From: Comamonas testosteroni
GTDB taxonomy: Bacteria > Pseudomonadota > Gammaproteobacteria > Burkholderiales > Burkholderiaceae_C
Length of the DNA stretch: 64,000 nt
Reading direction: 5' to 3'
NCBI RefSeq assembly: GCF_014076415.1
Contig: NZ_CP043568.1
Coordinates: forward strand, 3,596,001 to 3,660,000
Every line of letters begins with the position of its first letter. The stretch's first letter is position 1. This document shows positions 32,536 to 42,240 of this stretch, one piece after another. Made by a program: the position numbers and the translations under genes. The notes under the pieces are model-generated. The model searched no databases. It was not told where the DNA came from and worked only from the letters and a program-made list of their open reading frames with translations.

Positions 32536-33018
32536 CTAGCTCTCGGAATTACCGGGGGCGTAGAGGCGAAAGCGTAGAAAGCGAACGCCATCGACATCAA
32601 ACTCGCCATCCTCCTTAAATCCTAGCCTAAAAATCCCTCTAATTCTCTTTCTCGAAGGAGGCAGCAGAATGGTGATGGAAGTCAAGCCGATGCTTGTGAA
32701 AGCGAGATTGATAATTTCCTGATAGATGGTTTTGCCACTTCCCCAATATTTTGGATGCAGCACCAAGGCCAAGTCTGCGTCACCTGCTTCATGCTGCAGC
32801 CCTCCCCAGCCGGCAAATTCCTGATCTACAAAAAATGCCCATGGACCGTACCCATATTTGGCCCATTGAGCGTCTTTGTTTTCAACCCAATCCTTAGCTT
32901 TAACCTCATCGAAATCGGCCCTGCCTAACGGCATTTGGCGTAGCACTTCGGGATTGTTGTTGAGCGCAATGATTTCGGCCAAACCGACTTCGGTAAGACG
33001 CTTGAATTCCAGAGTCAT
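32536..33018 (-). CDS. GNAT-like acetyltransferase
   Basis: This 160-residue protein begins MTLEFKRLTEVGLAEIIALN. It follows the RimJ/RimL-type GNAT order: an N-terminal helix, FVDQEFAGWGGLQHE, LALVLHPKYWGSGKTIYQEI for the acetyl-CoA loop, then ILLPPSRKRIRGIFRLGFKEDGEF. The usual Q/R-x-x-G-x-G/A loop is weak (YWGSGK). Substrate unknown. Confidence 0.7.
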   Translation of the reverse strand: MTLEFKRLTEVGLAEIIALNNNPEVLRQMPLGRADFDEVKAKDWVENKDAQWAKYGYGPWAFFVDQEFAGWGGLQHEAGDADLALVLHPKYWGSGKTIYQEIINLAFTSIGLTSITILLPPSRKRIRGIFRLGFKEDGEFDVDGVRFLRFRLYAPGNSES

Positions 33019-33391
33019 GTCTTGACTTTATCTGGATTTGAGTGAATGGTGAAGTACATACATCAGAGGCTATAGCTCAGCCCGCTGACGTCCTCCAGTT
33101 GCTCCCTTCAAGCGCACCAACAACCTCTTTCGGAAAAACGTCCTCGGACTTCGTCCTTTTGGAAAGACCTCGCTCATGCGAGCTGACAAGCTTTAGTGCC
33201 AGCTTGACTGTACGGCTTCCCCAACTTTTTTCATCGGCTCGATGCTTTTCTGAATTAATACGCATCAAGTTGAGCCACAATGGATGCGTTCACTTTCAAT
33301 TGAAGTTGAACTAAATGCATAAGCGATGTATCTCATGTATGAGTGCACCAATTTAGTGCTTGCACAAATATTTACAGAGGATATAGTTTTA
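33019..33391. other. intergenic region upstream of H-NS-like gene
   Basis: 373 bp between divergent genes. It falls in GC toward the right and should contain promoters for both genes. I see no RNA gene or credible frame. Confidence 0.45.
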
Positions 33392-33685
33392 ATGAGCACA
33401 AATTCCTACAAAGAATTATTGGCACAACGCGAAGCTCTTGAGCAGCAGATTGCAGCCGCCCGAAAGGCTGAAGTCGCAGGCGCGGTGCAAGAAATCAGAA
33501 GCTTGATTGATGCTTTCGGTCTGACGCAGGATGATGTCTTCCCTCCCGCCAAGCAAAAACAAAAGCGCGAGACTGGCTCCGTTGCCCCTAAATACCGCGA
33601 CCCAGCCACAGGCCAGACTTGGTCCGGTCGAGGAAAGCCTCCTAACTGGATCAAGGATCAAGACCGCTCCAAGTTCGAAATCTAA
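33392..33685 (+). CDS. H-NS-family nucleoid protein
   Basis: This 97-residue protein begins MSTNSYKELLAQREALEQQI. An N-terminal coiled coil (about 5-50) precedes a C-terminal H-NS DNA-binding motif: KYRDPATGQTWSGRGKPPNWI, where GRGKPP is the AT-hook-like core. The start is chosen because an upstream Met would add 22 residues not typical of the family. H-NS-like proteins silence AT-rich foreign DNA. A terminator follows at once. Confidence 0.9.
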   Translation: MSTNSYKELLAQREALEQQIAAARKAEVAGAVQEIRSLIDAFGLTQDDVFPPAKQKQKRETGSVAPKYRDPATGQTWSGRGKPPNWIKDQDRSKFEI

Positions 33686-33714
33686 AAGTGGCCCTAGCGG
33701 CCACTTTTTTATTT
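33684..33714 (+). terminator. terminator after H-NS-like gene
   Basis: AAAAGTGGCC-CTAGC-GGCCACTTTTTT overlaps the end of the stop codon. It is a strong Rho-independent structure that could also serve the opposite strand. Confidence 0.85.
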
Positions 33715-33735
33715 CTTGGATTCGCTGCCGCTTCC

Positions 33736-34344
33736 TCAGAACAGCCCCGCAGGCTCCTCGCTCCTGGCCCAGCTGTAGATCACCAACTCGCCACACTCCA
33801 CACGGTTCGCCCTCCTTCAACCGTGTAGTCCAGTTTCAAAGACTCCATCTCTAAGTCTTTAAAGCACTCCCGAATGGCAGGATGGTCATTGATACTGATG
33901 ACCGCCTTGCCTTTGATTTCCTTGAGCTTCTTGGCCATCAGCTCGTACTGATCCCACTCAAACGGCACGCCATAGACCTCGGTCTCCCAATAGGGAGGAT
34001 CAAGGTAGAAAAGCGTGTACGTCCTGTCGTATCTGTCAATGCATTGCGCCCAATCGAGCTGCTCGATGTAGGTTCCACCCGCCATTCGTAGATGGGCAGC
34101 CGACAGGTTCTCCTCGATCCGCAGCAGATTGATAGCCGGAGCCGTAGTGGCCGTACCAAAGGTCTGGTCTGCTACTTTCCCGCCAAAGCTCTGCTGCTGT
34201 AGGTAAAAGAACCGGGCGGCGCGGTGAATGTCTGTCAAGGTTTCGGGCCTGGTCTCTTGCAGCCATTTAAGACCTGCCTGCTGGTCAAGGCCCACTTGAA
34301 CTGTCTCACAAACTCTTCCAGATGGTGGGTCAATACACGTCTAC
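33736..34344 (-). pseudogene. phage-type D12 DNA adenine methylase, truncated and frameshifted
   Basis: Homology to Dam-like N6-adenine methyltransferases runs through three frames. One frame reads VLTHHLEEFVRQFKWALTSRQ up to about 34,280. The next reads LQETRPETLTDIHRAARFFY through TLFYLDPPYWETE (catalytic DPPY) and SINDHPAIRECF. The last reads ANRVECGELVIYSWARSEEP to the stop at 33736. Two frameshifts and loss of the N-terminus, which ends at the IS5-type remnant, make it a pseudogene. It is probably left from another phage. Confidence 0.8.
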
Positions 34345-34981
34345 CGTCGCCAGAGCAGCTTGCAAGTCCATGTTCCGTACCGATCCAGTCAGACGGGGCT
34401 GCATTTGCTCGTGGACTCCACAGGCATCAAGTTTTTGGGCGAAGGCGAATGGAAATGCAAAAACGCACGGCCCTGCGCGCCGTCGTCAGTGGCGCAACCT
34501 GCACATCGGCATTGATGCACAGACACTGCAAATGCGTGCAATTTGCGTGACCAGCAACGAGGTAGTCGATGCGACCGTTGTAGCGGATCTTCTGGTCTAA
34601 ATTCCTCACCACAAGGGCATCCGGAGTCTTACTGGCGATGCTGCGCATGACACTCAGACTGCCCACGAAGCAGCCATTCAAAGAGGTGCCATTCCCGTCA
34701 TCCCTCCGAGAAAGAATGCCCGGGTTCGCAAAGGCGATGCCTTTGTGTACCGCAATACGGCTGCCGCCGCATGCCGGCGTTTGGGTCGAAGGATATGGAA
34801 AGTGTGGAGCGATTAGCACCGACCAAGCTTGGTGGAGACGAAAATGAACTGCATCAAACGACTGGGCGAACGGGTGATGTCCAGAACCTTTGAACGGCAA
34901 GTCAATGGACTGCATATACGCTCAGCCATCCTCAATCGGTTCACTGAACTAGGGCGTCCGCAGACGGTGGCCGTGGCATAG
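34335..34981 (+). pseudogene. decayed IS5-family transposase
   Basis: Fragments in alternating frames match an IS5-like DDE transposase: LLVDSTGIKFLGEGEWKCK, then RRRQWRNLHIGIDAQTLQM and VTSNEVVDATVVADLL, then AIQRGAIPVIPPRKNARV, then SLVETKMNCIKRLGERVM ending in ELGRPQTVAVA. Frameshifts and in-frame stops are present. Its 5' part is missing and abuts the methylase pseudogene. No terminal inverted repeats are recognised. Confidence 0.75.
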
Positions 34982-34985
34982 CTGT

Positions 34986-35215
34986 GTCTGGGGTCAGGGG
35001 CCAAGGCTGCAGTGCTGACCGGCAAACACAACCTCGACCCTATCTCACAATGGGTGATGGCCTTGAGGCAGCACAGTGGCTGGCAAAAAACCGCCGTGGC
35101 TTTTTGGCCAGCAAAAAATGGACGCATCCTGTGGGCGCTCATGACACAGGAGCGTACCTACGAAGCAGCCCGTATCAGCGAAGGTCCCAGGCCACCCGTC
35201 TTTGCCATTGCCTGA
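34986..35215 (+). pseudogene. C-terminal fragment of IS110-type transposase
   Basis: A short frame reads ISQWVMALRQHSGWQKTAVA and then NGRILWALMTQERTYEA, which resembles the extreme C-terminus of IS110-family transposases. The rest of the gene is absent. Adjacent IS debris supports the call. Confidence 0.5.
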
Positions 35216-35936
35216 GACAGGCACTTCAACATGCCAGACTGAAATCCAAGATGCAATGAACAGGTCTGACCAGCAGCAGGCAAGCTCGGTTGTTGCATTG
35301 TGAGTCGCAATACGTCACGAGATTTGACTGGAGCCCTGCTGCGCGGTTTGTTTCTTGGGGCGCACACATAGTGCCTAACCCCATCTGTAGATGTGCAGTC
35401 TGTTCCTCGTTTCAATCACCTGGATCGTCCTGGCAGACAGGTCCGCCAAAGGTTAATGATCAGCGCTTGCATTGACGGGAAGTCCCTGTAGTGCAACAAC
35501 GCCCTCAAGAATTGAAAAGAAAAGCGAGCTCTTGTTGAGATCTTCACCGTAGAAATTTGCAGCCACTTGAATCCAGCCTCTGTGTAATGCGTCTTGATCG
35601 CATCAAAAGCACTGAGAAAGAACGCTATTTATCTGCTGACTACTGAATATCACATTGCTCTGCCGAACTAGCAGACGAACGTTTCAAGACCAACCGACAC
35701 ACAGAATTTCGCAAATTTCGACTCCTCCGCAATGTGAACCAATGACAACAAATGAAACAAATCGCATACTGTTTGTATATTTGAGCTTGTATCTCTCAGT
35801 TTGCATGTTGATGGACCCTGCACACTCCTCCTATCTGGAGTGTCTGTATCCCTTGCATGGATGGTGATTTCAGCCTAGGCCCGCGGCAAGTGAAAATGGC
35901 TTGTGCCGGCCTGCATCTAGCGTAGGAGCGCGTTCT
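35216..35936. other. intergenic region, no gene seen
   Basis: About 720 bp of mixed composition with no credible frame or RNA. The right end contains AGGAG at 35924-35928 in front of the GGDEF/EAL gene. An AT-rich segment at about 35,730-35,800 could hold its promoter. Confidence 0.45.
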
Positions 35937-38900
35937 ATGGTGCGGAGGTCTAGTTTCGAGTCTAAGGTTGTCACAGCATTTGGAACAGCCGCACTGGTAG
36001 TGATCGCGATGGCACTATCGACGTGGGAAGTTGCAAATGATGCAGCCAAAGCCGCCCAAATGGTGACACATGCACACCAGTTGCTCAACAATATTGATCG
36101 CGTCAGAGGCTATTCTCTCCAATCTGAACTAACCACTCAAAATTTCCGCCTGACAGGTAATGCAGAGCATATTGCCGAGCGAAATGCAGCGATGGCTGAA
36201 CGAGAGCTTTCGCTGGAAAAAATACGCCAACTAACGATCGATAATCCAGATCAACAACGTCGCTGGACAGAGCTGCGTAAAGTCATTGACCAGCGCATGG
36301 AAGCTGCACGCCAAATTGAAAAATTGCGCAATACCCAAGGTCAGAAGGCTGCAAATGCATTTGCTGCCACAACTACGCTTGCATCCACGCGCTTGCGCAC
36401 CTATGAGTTGCTCAGCGAGATGGATACCGAGGCACGCCTGCGACTAGCTCTGGAGGAGGCCGAGCACGCGCAAGCGCGTCATAAGCTGGTGATGGCGGGA
36501 ACATTGGTCGCTGTGGCACTTATCTTGCTGTTGGGCTCCTCCTATCTTCTGATAAGACGTCAATTGCGCGAAACAGAAGCCAGTCAGCGTGCTCTGGCTG
36601 ACAATGAAGAAAGCCTTGTGACCACCTTGCACTCGATCGGCGATGCAGTACTCGCAACAGACACTGAAGGGCGGATCACCCGCATGAATTCAGTGGCCGA
36701 ACAGCTCACAGGCTGGAGTATTAATGAAGCTCAAGGCCGTTCTATCGAGGAAGTATTCAATATCGTTCATGAGCAGACGCGCGAGCCTGCTCACATTCCT
36801 GTAGCAACGGTGCTAGCCACCGGGGAAGTGCAAGTACTGGCCGATTACACCTCAATCATTGCCAGAGATGGTACCGAACGTCCAATCTCTGATAGTGCCG
36901 CCCCCATCCGCGATTCCAAAGGCCAACTACGAGGTGCTGTGCTAGTCTTTAGGGACGTTACTCTGGAGCGAAAGGCACAACGGATCATCCGTGAGCAAAA
37001 TGCGTCACTTGAAGCTGACGTGCACCAACGCACTTTGCAATGGCATGAGATTCAAAGCCATTTGCACAACGTCATCAGCGCCGTTCCGGCGCTGATTGCC
37101 TACGTTAATGCGCAACAGCACTACGAGTACGTCAACACTCAGTACCGGGAGTGCTTTGCACCTGACCGCGAAGACATCACGGGTGAATCGGTAAGAAAAA
37201 TCCTCGGAGAGGAACGCTATGCTGTCGCCAATGATTTGATCGGCAAGGTCCTCGCAGGAGAGCCGCAAACATATGATTGGCAGCCCTTTCCAGGAGTTTG
37301 GCAGACTATTCAGCATGTTCCCAAACACCAAGCCGATGGAACGGTTGCTGGCTATTACGTATTGGGCACAGATATTACTGAGCGCAAGCACTATGAAGAA
37401 CGTATCCAGACGCTCAATGGTGAACTTGAACAACGAGTGCATGAGTTAGAGCACATTGGCCGCGGACTGCGAACCTTGAGCGCCGGTAATCGCACCATGC
37501 TACGTGCCAGCGAGGAACAGAGTCTGCTTGAGAACATGTGCCGAGCCATCGTGGCTGCAGGAGGCTATGGCATGGCTGCCGTCTGGTATTCGGGTGACGA
37601 GCCAGATCAACCACTACGTCCGATGGCCGAGTGCAATTATCCAGGCGGTATCGAAGCACTTCGCAGTCTAGGACTCATGGCAGCCGATACGGAGCTAGGC
37701 CAAAGTCTGACATCCAGCGCAATTCGCAGCGGCAAGGTTCAATTTGTCCGAGACATGCGCGTAGATTCCAACCATGTTCGATGGAGAGACAAGCTTGGTG
37801 AACTGAAATCAGGTTTATCTTGCCCTTTATTGGTTGAGGGCGAAGTCATTGGTGCACTATCCATTTATGACACCGAAACAGACGCGTTCGGCGAAGATGA
37901 AATCGCATTGCTGACTGAGTCAGCGGACGATCTAGCCTTTGGTATTTCCATTCTGCGTACACGCTCTGAACAACTACGTGTACAAGCAGAGATGAATCAT
38001 ATGCTGCGCCATGACCCCTTGACTGGACTACCCAATTCGATTGAATTCAGGGAAGTTCTGACTGCGAAAATTGAGGGCAGTTCTTCGCATCCAGAACCAA
38101 TCGCGGCTTTGCAATTCAATATTGAGCGCCTCCGAGAAATCAACGAGGTGCTGGGTTTCTCTAATGGGGACCAGATTCTTAGAGACTTCGGAGAGCGCCT
38201 AAGGCAAAGCATTCCTGATTCTGCACATATTGCGCGTTTACGTGGAGACGAATTCGCAGTATTGGCGCCCACTCTGGATAGAGGTTCTGCCGTAGCCTTG
38301 GCCGAAGAATTGGAAAAAACCATCTCCCGCCCTTTCCCGATCGCAGATATTGAATTGGATGTCAGCGCAAGAGCTGGCATAGCTTTGTTTCCCGAACACG
38401 GCACAACTGCCGATGAACTATTGCGTCAAATGGGAAAGGCCACCTATCAAGCCAAGGCCCGCGGATTGAGCCAGTGCGTATTTGATCCGTCGCATCAGAA
38501 AAATCAAGCGGGACGCTTGACCATGGCAGGGGAGCTTCGGCGAGCCATTGCAGGCAACCAGCTGCGACTATTTTTACAGCCAAAGGTTGATTTTTCCTCC
38601 GGGCAAATCTGTGGAGCAGAGGCCTTGGTACGCTGGATGCATCCGCTTAAAGGACTAATTCCTCCCGGATTGTTTATCGACTTGGCTGAGCAAACAGGTT
38701 TGATCAAGCCTTTGACGGAATGGGTCATTGTCGCAGCCCTTGATCTGCTGCAGGGCTGGCAGGCAAAAGGTTGTGCTGTTCCTATTGCAATCAATCTCTC
38801 CGCGCGAAACTTCAAAGATGAACAGCTTTTCGCCAAGTATCGCCAATGGCATTCAGAGCGCTCTGTGTCAACCGGACTATTGGAAATCGAGATTACGGAA

Positions 38901-39296
38901 AGTACCGTAATGGAGCATGCTGAATACGCTCTACGAGCACTGAGTGAGATGAGCGATGCAGGGATTCCTCTTTATGTGGATGATTTTGGAACAGGGTACT
39001 CCTCATTGAGCTATCTACAAAAACTACCAGTAGATTACATCAAGATCGACAAATCATTCGTTTCTGCAATGCATCGCGACCGGGATTCCGCCACGATTGT
39101 GCGCTCCACCATTGATCTCATACATGATCTCGGACGCAAGACAGTTGCCGAAGGTGTGGAGACCAAAGAGCACTGGGACCTGCTCAAGGATCTCGGCTGT
39201 GATATTGCACAAGGGTACTACATCGCTAAACCTATGCCTTCCAGCGATTTCCAGCAATGGGCCAAAGATTTCAAAAAAATGTCAATTACAGGATAG
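35937..39296 (+). CDS. membrane sensor with PAS, PAS, GAF, GGDEF and EAL domains
   Basis: This 1119-residue protein starts at ATG 35937, with AGGAG 9 nt upstream. Two membrane helices (about 11-30 and 184-206) bracket a CHASE3-like helical sensor domain. PAS domains lie at about 225-345 and 370-480, a GAF domain at about 510-670 and GGDEF at about 680-845. The GGDEF signature is RGDEF (about 769), with the first Gly replaced by Arg. The EAL domain follows (about 865-1115) with EALVRW, IEITES, YVDDFGTGYSSL, IKIDKSF, VAEGVE and QGYYIAKP, all as in active phosphodiesterases. It probably sets cyclic-di-GMP in response to an external cue. Confidence 0.92.
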   Translation: MVRRSSFESKVVTAFGTAALVVIAMALSTWEVANDAAKAAQMVTHAHQLLNNIDRVRGYSLQSELTTQNFRLTGNAEHIAERNAAMAERELSLEKIRQLTIDNPDQQRRWTELRKVIDQRMEAARQIEKLRNTQGQKAANAFAATTTLASTRLRTYELLSEMDTEARLRLALEEAEHAQARHKLVMAGTLVAVALILLLGSSYLLIRRQLRETEASQRALADNEESLVTTLHSIGDAVLATDTEGRITRMNSVAEQLTGWSINEAQGRSIEEVFNIVHEQTREPAHIPVATVLATGEVQVLADYTSIIARDGTERPISDSAAPIRDSKGQLRGAVLVFRDVTLERKAQRIIREQNASLEADVHQRTLQWHEIQSHLHNVISAVPALIAYVNAQQHYEYVNTQYRECFAPDREDITGESVRKILGEERYAVANDLIGKVLAGEPQTYDWQPFPGVWQTIQHVPKHQADGTVAGYYVLGTDITERKHYEERIQTLNGELEQRVHELEHIGRGLRTLSAGNRTMLRASEEQSLLENMCRAIVAAGGYGMAAVWYSGDEPDQPLRPMAECNYPGGIEALRSLGLMAADTELGQSLTSSAIRSGKVQFVRDMRVDSNHVRWRDKLGELKSGLSCPLLVEGEVIGALSIYDTETDAFGEDEIALLTESADDLAFGISILRTRSEQLRVQAEMNHMLRHDPLTGLPNSIEFREVLTAKIEGSSSHPEPIAALQFNIERLREINEVLGFSNGDQILRDFGERLRQSIPDSAHIARLRGDEFAVLAPTLDRGSAVALAEELEKTISRPFPIADIELDVSARAGIALFPEHGTTADELLRQMGKATYQAKARGLSQCVFDPSHQKNQAGRLTMAGELRRAIAGNQLRLFLQPKVDFSSGQICGAEALVRWMHPLKGLIPPGLFIDLAEQTGLIKPLTEWVIVAALDLLQGWQAKGCAVPIAINLSARNFKDEQLFAKYRQWHSERSVSTGLLEIEITESTVMEHAEYALRALSEMSDAGIPLYVDDFGTGYSSLSYLQKLPVDYIKIDKSFVSAMHRDRDSATIVRSTIDLIHDLGRKTVAEGVETKEHWDLLKDLGCDIAQGYYIAKPMPSSDFQQWAKDFKKMSITG

Positions 39297-39913
39297 CTCA
39301 TTTTTTTCGGGATAACCAATTACATCGAAATCACGCATCTAGCAACAGAAAAAAAATAGACTCACAAATAGCATAGATACGCCTGAAACTTCATGCCGAA
39401 AAATTCTATGGCGACAGCGGACAACTAATTCCTATCGCGATTCAAATAATTCGACGGCTACAAGCCTTATTCCGTTACCCTTGCACTTCGCACCTTCAGA
39501 GCTGAATATATTCTCACATCCGACCTCATACGAGATTGGAAACACTTGAATTCATAAGCGCCAGGCATCTATTTGATTTAAATGACATTCAAAGATCGGA
39601 TGCAGACCTTATACTACCCTGCCTCAGATTGAATTCCAAGCACACAAGAAGCGTTTCAAATGCGCACCACGCAACAAAGCAAGTATGCCAGTGGCACTAT
39701 GCTGATCGCTATCGTCTATGGATTCAACTGGTGAATGCAACACAATGCATGCCTCTGGCGGAGGGAGTGCTGGCATGAAGCAAAGACCGCGGATTTACTA
39801 CACTGAAAATCCAAAGAGCCGCACTTTGTACCCAAGCAGTCATTTCCCAACACCCGCTGCCAGTCCGACCTAGTTGTCCAATTCACTTACCTCGGACTAC
39901 TACGCCTGCCACC
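39297..39913. other. intergenic region, no gene seen
   Basis: About 620 bp, AT-rich on the left. One 80-codon frame (39536-39778) lacks a ribosome site and any recognisable sequence. I see nothing else. Confidence 0.45.
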
Positions 39914-40483
39914 ATGACACCTGATCAATATCTTGCGCATTTGCATGCTGTGTATGCTGCATTCCAGCTACGCTTTCACCCCTTGCCTCCGGCCAGCGAA
40001 CAGGATCTGGCCGCTTTGGCCGCCGCGCTGGGGCCTCTGGACACCGATCTTGCCGCATTCTGGCGCCTGACTGCAGGCAGCAGCACCGACAGCACCCAGC
40101 CCCTGTTTCAGCGGCCAGGCTATGTGGATGCACTGGACCTTCTCACGCCAACACAGGCCATGGCCCAGGCACTCCGCATGGAAAAACGGGCCCAGCGCAT
40201 GTGGGATCTGGCCGGCCCCGCGTCCCAGGATCCACGCCTGAGCGGGCGCTGGTGGCACGCCGGCTGGCAGCCGTTTGCCAGCTTCTATGGCGACATCGTG
40301 CTAATGGCCGATCATCATCCCGGCCCTGAAGGACAACGCGGCCAGATCATTGCCTATGTGCACGACCCCGACCAGATCTACTGGATTGCCCCCAGCTTCT
40401 CAGCCTATCTTCAAGCGTCCGCCGACTCGATTGACGATGACAGGGAAGAGTTTTTGAATGGGCCACTGGACGAGCAGGAATAA
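39914..40483 (+). CDS. SMI1/KNR4 (SUKH) family protein
   Basis: The 189-residue protein begins MTPDQYLAHLHAVYAAFQLR. The family pattern is visible: helical start, PPASEQDLAALAAALG, LDTDLAAFWRLTAGSS, a central loop, then FASFYGDIVLMADHHPG and the acidic C-terminus. SUKH proteins are often immunity proteins of polymorphic toxins, but many are solitary with unknown roles; no toxin gene is adjacent here. Confidence 0.75.
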   Translation: MTPDQYLAHLHAVYAAFQLRFHPLPPASEQDLAALAAALGPLDTDLAAFWRLTAGSSTDSTQPLFQRPGYVDALDLLTPTQAMAQALRMEKRAQRMWDLAGPASQDPRLSGRWWHAGWQPFASFYGDIVLMADHHPGPEGQRGQIIAYVHDPDQIYWIAPSFSAYLQASADSIDDDREEFLNGPLDEQE

Positions 40484-40499
40484 GCGGAGCTCTGAGCTA

Positions 40500-41164
40500 C
40501 TCCCCGGCCTGAAGGCAATAACTGGACAGCGTGGCCGAGTCCATGAAGGCCTCTTCAATGTAAACGCGGCGGGCCAGCTCCTGCTCGGCCTCCCATCACC
40601 ATCAGCGGCAGCAGATGCTCCTCCAGCGGATGGGCCATACGCGCGCCGCGGACCCGATCCCAATTGGCCAACCAATCGAATCGTCAAACAGCTTGGAAGG
40701 CGCCCGCCCCACGGGGCCGAAGCTAGGCATATTGTGATAAATGGACGTGGTCGTGCCTCGCTGGTCGTCAGCCCGCACCCCCTCTCCAGCCTGCGCCAGC
40801 AACTGCTGCACCCTGCCTGCCAGCTCAGACGAGCCAGGCGCACGGTAATGCAGGCTATAGGTGTGCGGCAGAAAGCCTCTGTAGTCATACATGCCAGGAT
40901 GGGCAGCACTCTGCCCGGTGAAAACCGGCACCTCCCAGTGGGCGGACATCGCAATACGGCCCTGGGCCTGCGCACCAGTTGGCGCGGAATATTGCGTAAA
41001 CCCTCTGCCATCAGCGCATGCCAGCCGTGCATCTCGGGCACCCGGGGCCAGGGGCCGGCGCCATGACAGAGAAAGTACACGGGCATGCGAGCACCTGCCT
41101 CTACTAGCCCGGAAACCGCCTGGGTGCTCAGGCTTTCACACTCCTCCATGCCAGTCTCTCCCAA
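40500..41164 (-). pseudogene. DODA-type class III extradiol dioxygenase, frameshifted
   Basis: One frame gives YFLCHGAGPWPRVPEMHGW and LRNIPRQLVRRPRAVL. Another gives HWEVPVFTGQSAAHPGMYDY and ELAGRVQQLLAQAGEGVRAD. A third gives MAHPLEEHLLPLMV, and a fourth EEAFMDSATLSSY. Together these are a 4,5-DOPA dioxygenase-like protein broken by at least three frameshifts. The metal His of SHG and HWE are still readable. It is non-functional unless the assembly is wrong. Confidence 0.8.
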
Positions 41165-41253
41165 GCATCAATAGGCCCTCAAAAAACATAGATGCATGCG
41201 CTTTCCCTATCAAAACTGGAGACCTAAAAATTTTCATTCTTGACAGACAGGCA

Positions 41254-41283
41254 TAAAAAAACCTCCTTGCGGAGGTTTTTTGC
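41254..41283. terminator. bidirectional terminator after sodB
   Basis: AAAAAAACCTCC-TTGC-GGAGGTTTTTT, 53 nt past the sodB stop. Strong on both strands. Confidence 0.85.
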
Positions 41284-41336
41284 CAACGATCAGGTCCGAG
41301 CCCTACAGCCGCAGACCCGATGCCGTGTTGCCGTGA

Positions 41337-41924
41337 TCAGGCAGCGAAGTTGGCTTCGGCGAACTTCCAGTTCACCAGCTTTTCCAGGAAGGTTTCGACA
41401 AACTTGGGACGCAGGTTGCGGTAGTCGATGTAGTAGGCGTGCTCCCACACGTCCACGGTCAGCAGCGCCTTGTCAGCGGTGGTCAGAGGGGTGCCGGCAG
41501 CACCCATGTTGACGATGTCCACGGAACCGTCGGCCTTCTTCACCAGCCAGGTCCAGCCCGAACCGAAATTGCCGGCAGCGGAAGCAACAAAAGCCTTCTT
41601 GAACTCGGCGTAGGAGCCCCACTTCTTGTTGATGGCATCAGCCAGAGCGCCTGTAGGCTCTGCTCCGCCGTTGGGGGTCATGCAGTTCCAGAAGAAGGTG
41701 TGGTTCCAGATCTGGGCAGCGTTGTTGTAGATGCCGCCGGAAGACTTCTTGACGACTTCTTCCAGATCCATGTTTTCGAATTCGGTGCCCTTTTGCAGGT
41801 TGTTCAGGTTCACCACATAGGCGTTATGGTGCTTGCCATGGTGGAATTCTAGGGTTTCCTGGCTGTAACCGAACGGAGCCAGTGCATCGATAGCGTATGG
41901 CAGGGGGGGCAGAGTGCGTTCCAT
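41337..41924 (-). CDS. sodB: iron superoxide dismutase
   Basis: This 195-residue protein starts at ATG 41924 ([19 protein letters not shown]), which fits the usual SodB length. Metal ligands are His in LEFHHGKHH, His in IWNHTFFW, and Asp and His in [11 protein letters not shown]. The Gln in NNAAQIWNH is the iron-type marker. It disproportionates superoxide in the cytoplasm. It is monocistronic, with its own terminator. Confidence 0.95.
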   Translation of the reverse strand: MERTLPPLPYAIDALAPFGYSQETLEFHHGKHHNAYVVNLNNLQKGTEFENMDLEEVVKKSSGGIYNNAAQIWNHTFFWNCMTPNGGAEPTGALADAINKKWGSYAEFKKAFVASAAGNFGSGWTWLVKKADGSVDIVNMGAAGTPLTTADKALLTVDVWEHAYYIDYRNLRPKFVETFLEKLVNWKFAEANFAA

Positions 41925-42240
41925 GATGGTTTTCCTCGTGGTTGAAATTTTTGGGGGCCGTCCAGTGCCAAGGCGCCTGAGCGGTGACCGCTGTGCCGAC
42001 GGGCACATTGCTGTACTACAGACGTCAAGTATTGCACTAACCGAACCATTGTAGAAAGAACTGAGTGGCTACGCGCCACTCATCAGGACTATTGCTCACG
42101 CTGCCAAAAGCATGCGCTCACGGCTTACCGCGCATGAATACTGGCCCCTTTTGCATTGCCTGCGCGGATTGCAAAAGAGTTCTGATGAAGAACCCGGTTA
42201 GCGTGCGGGTGTTTTGCGGCCAGCTTGTGGCCGGCGAGCA
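41925..42240. other. sodB upstream region
   Basis: 316 bp between the 3' end of xseA and sodB, both leftward. It holds a GAGTGGC/GCCACTC hairpin at 42063-42081 without a T run. No Fur box was recognised with confidence. Confidence 0.45.
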
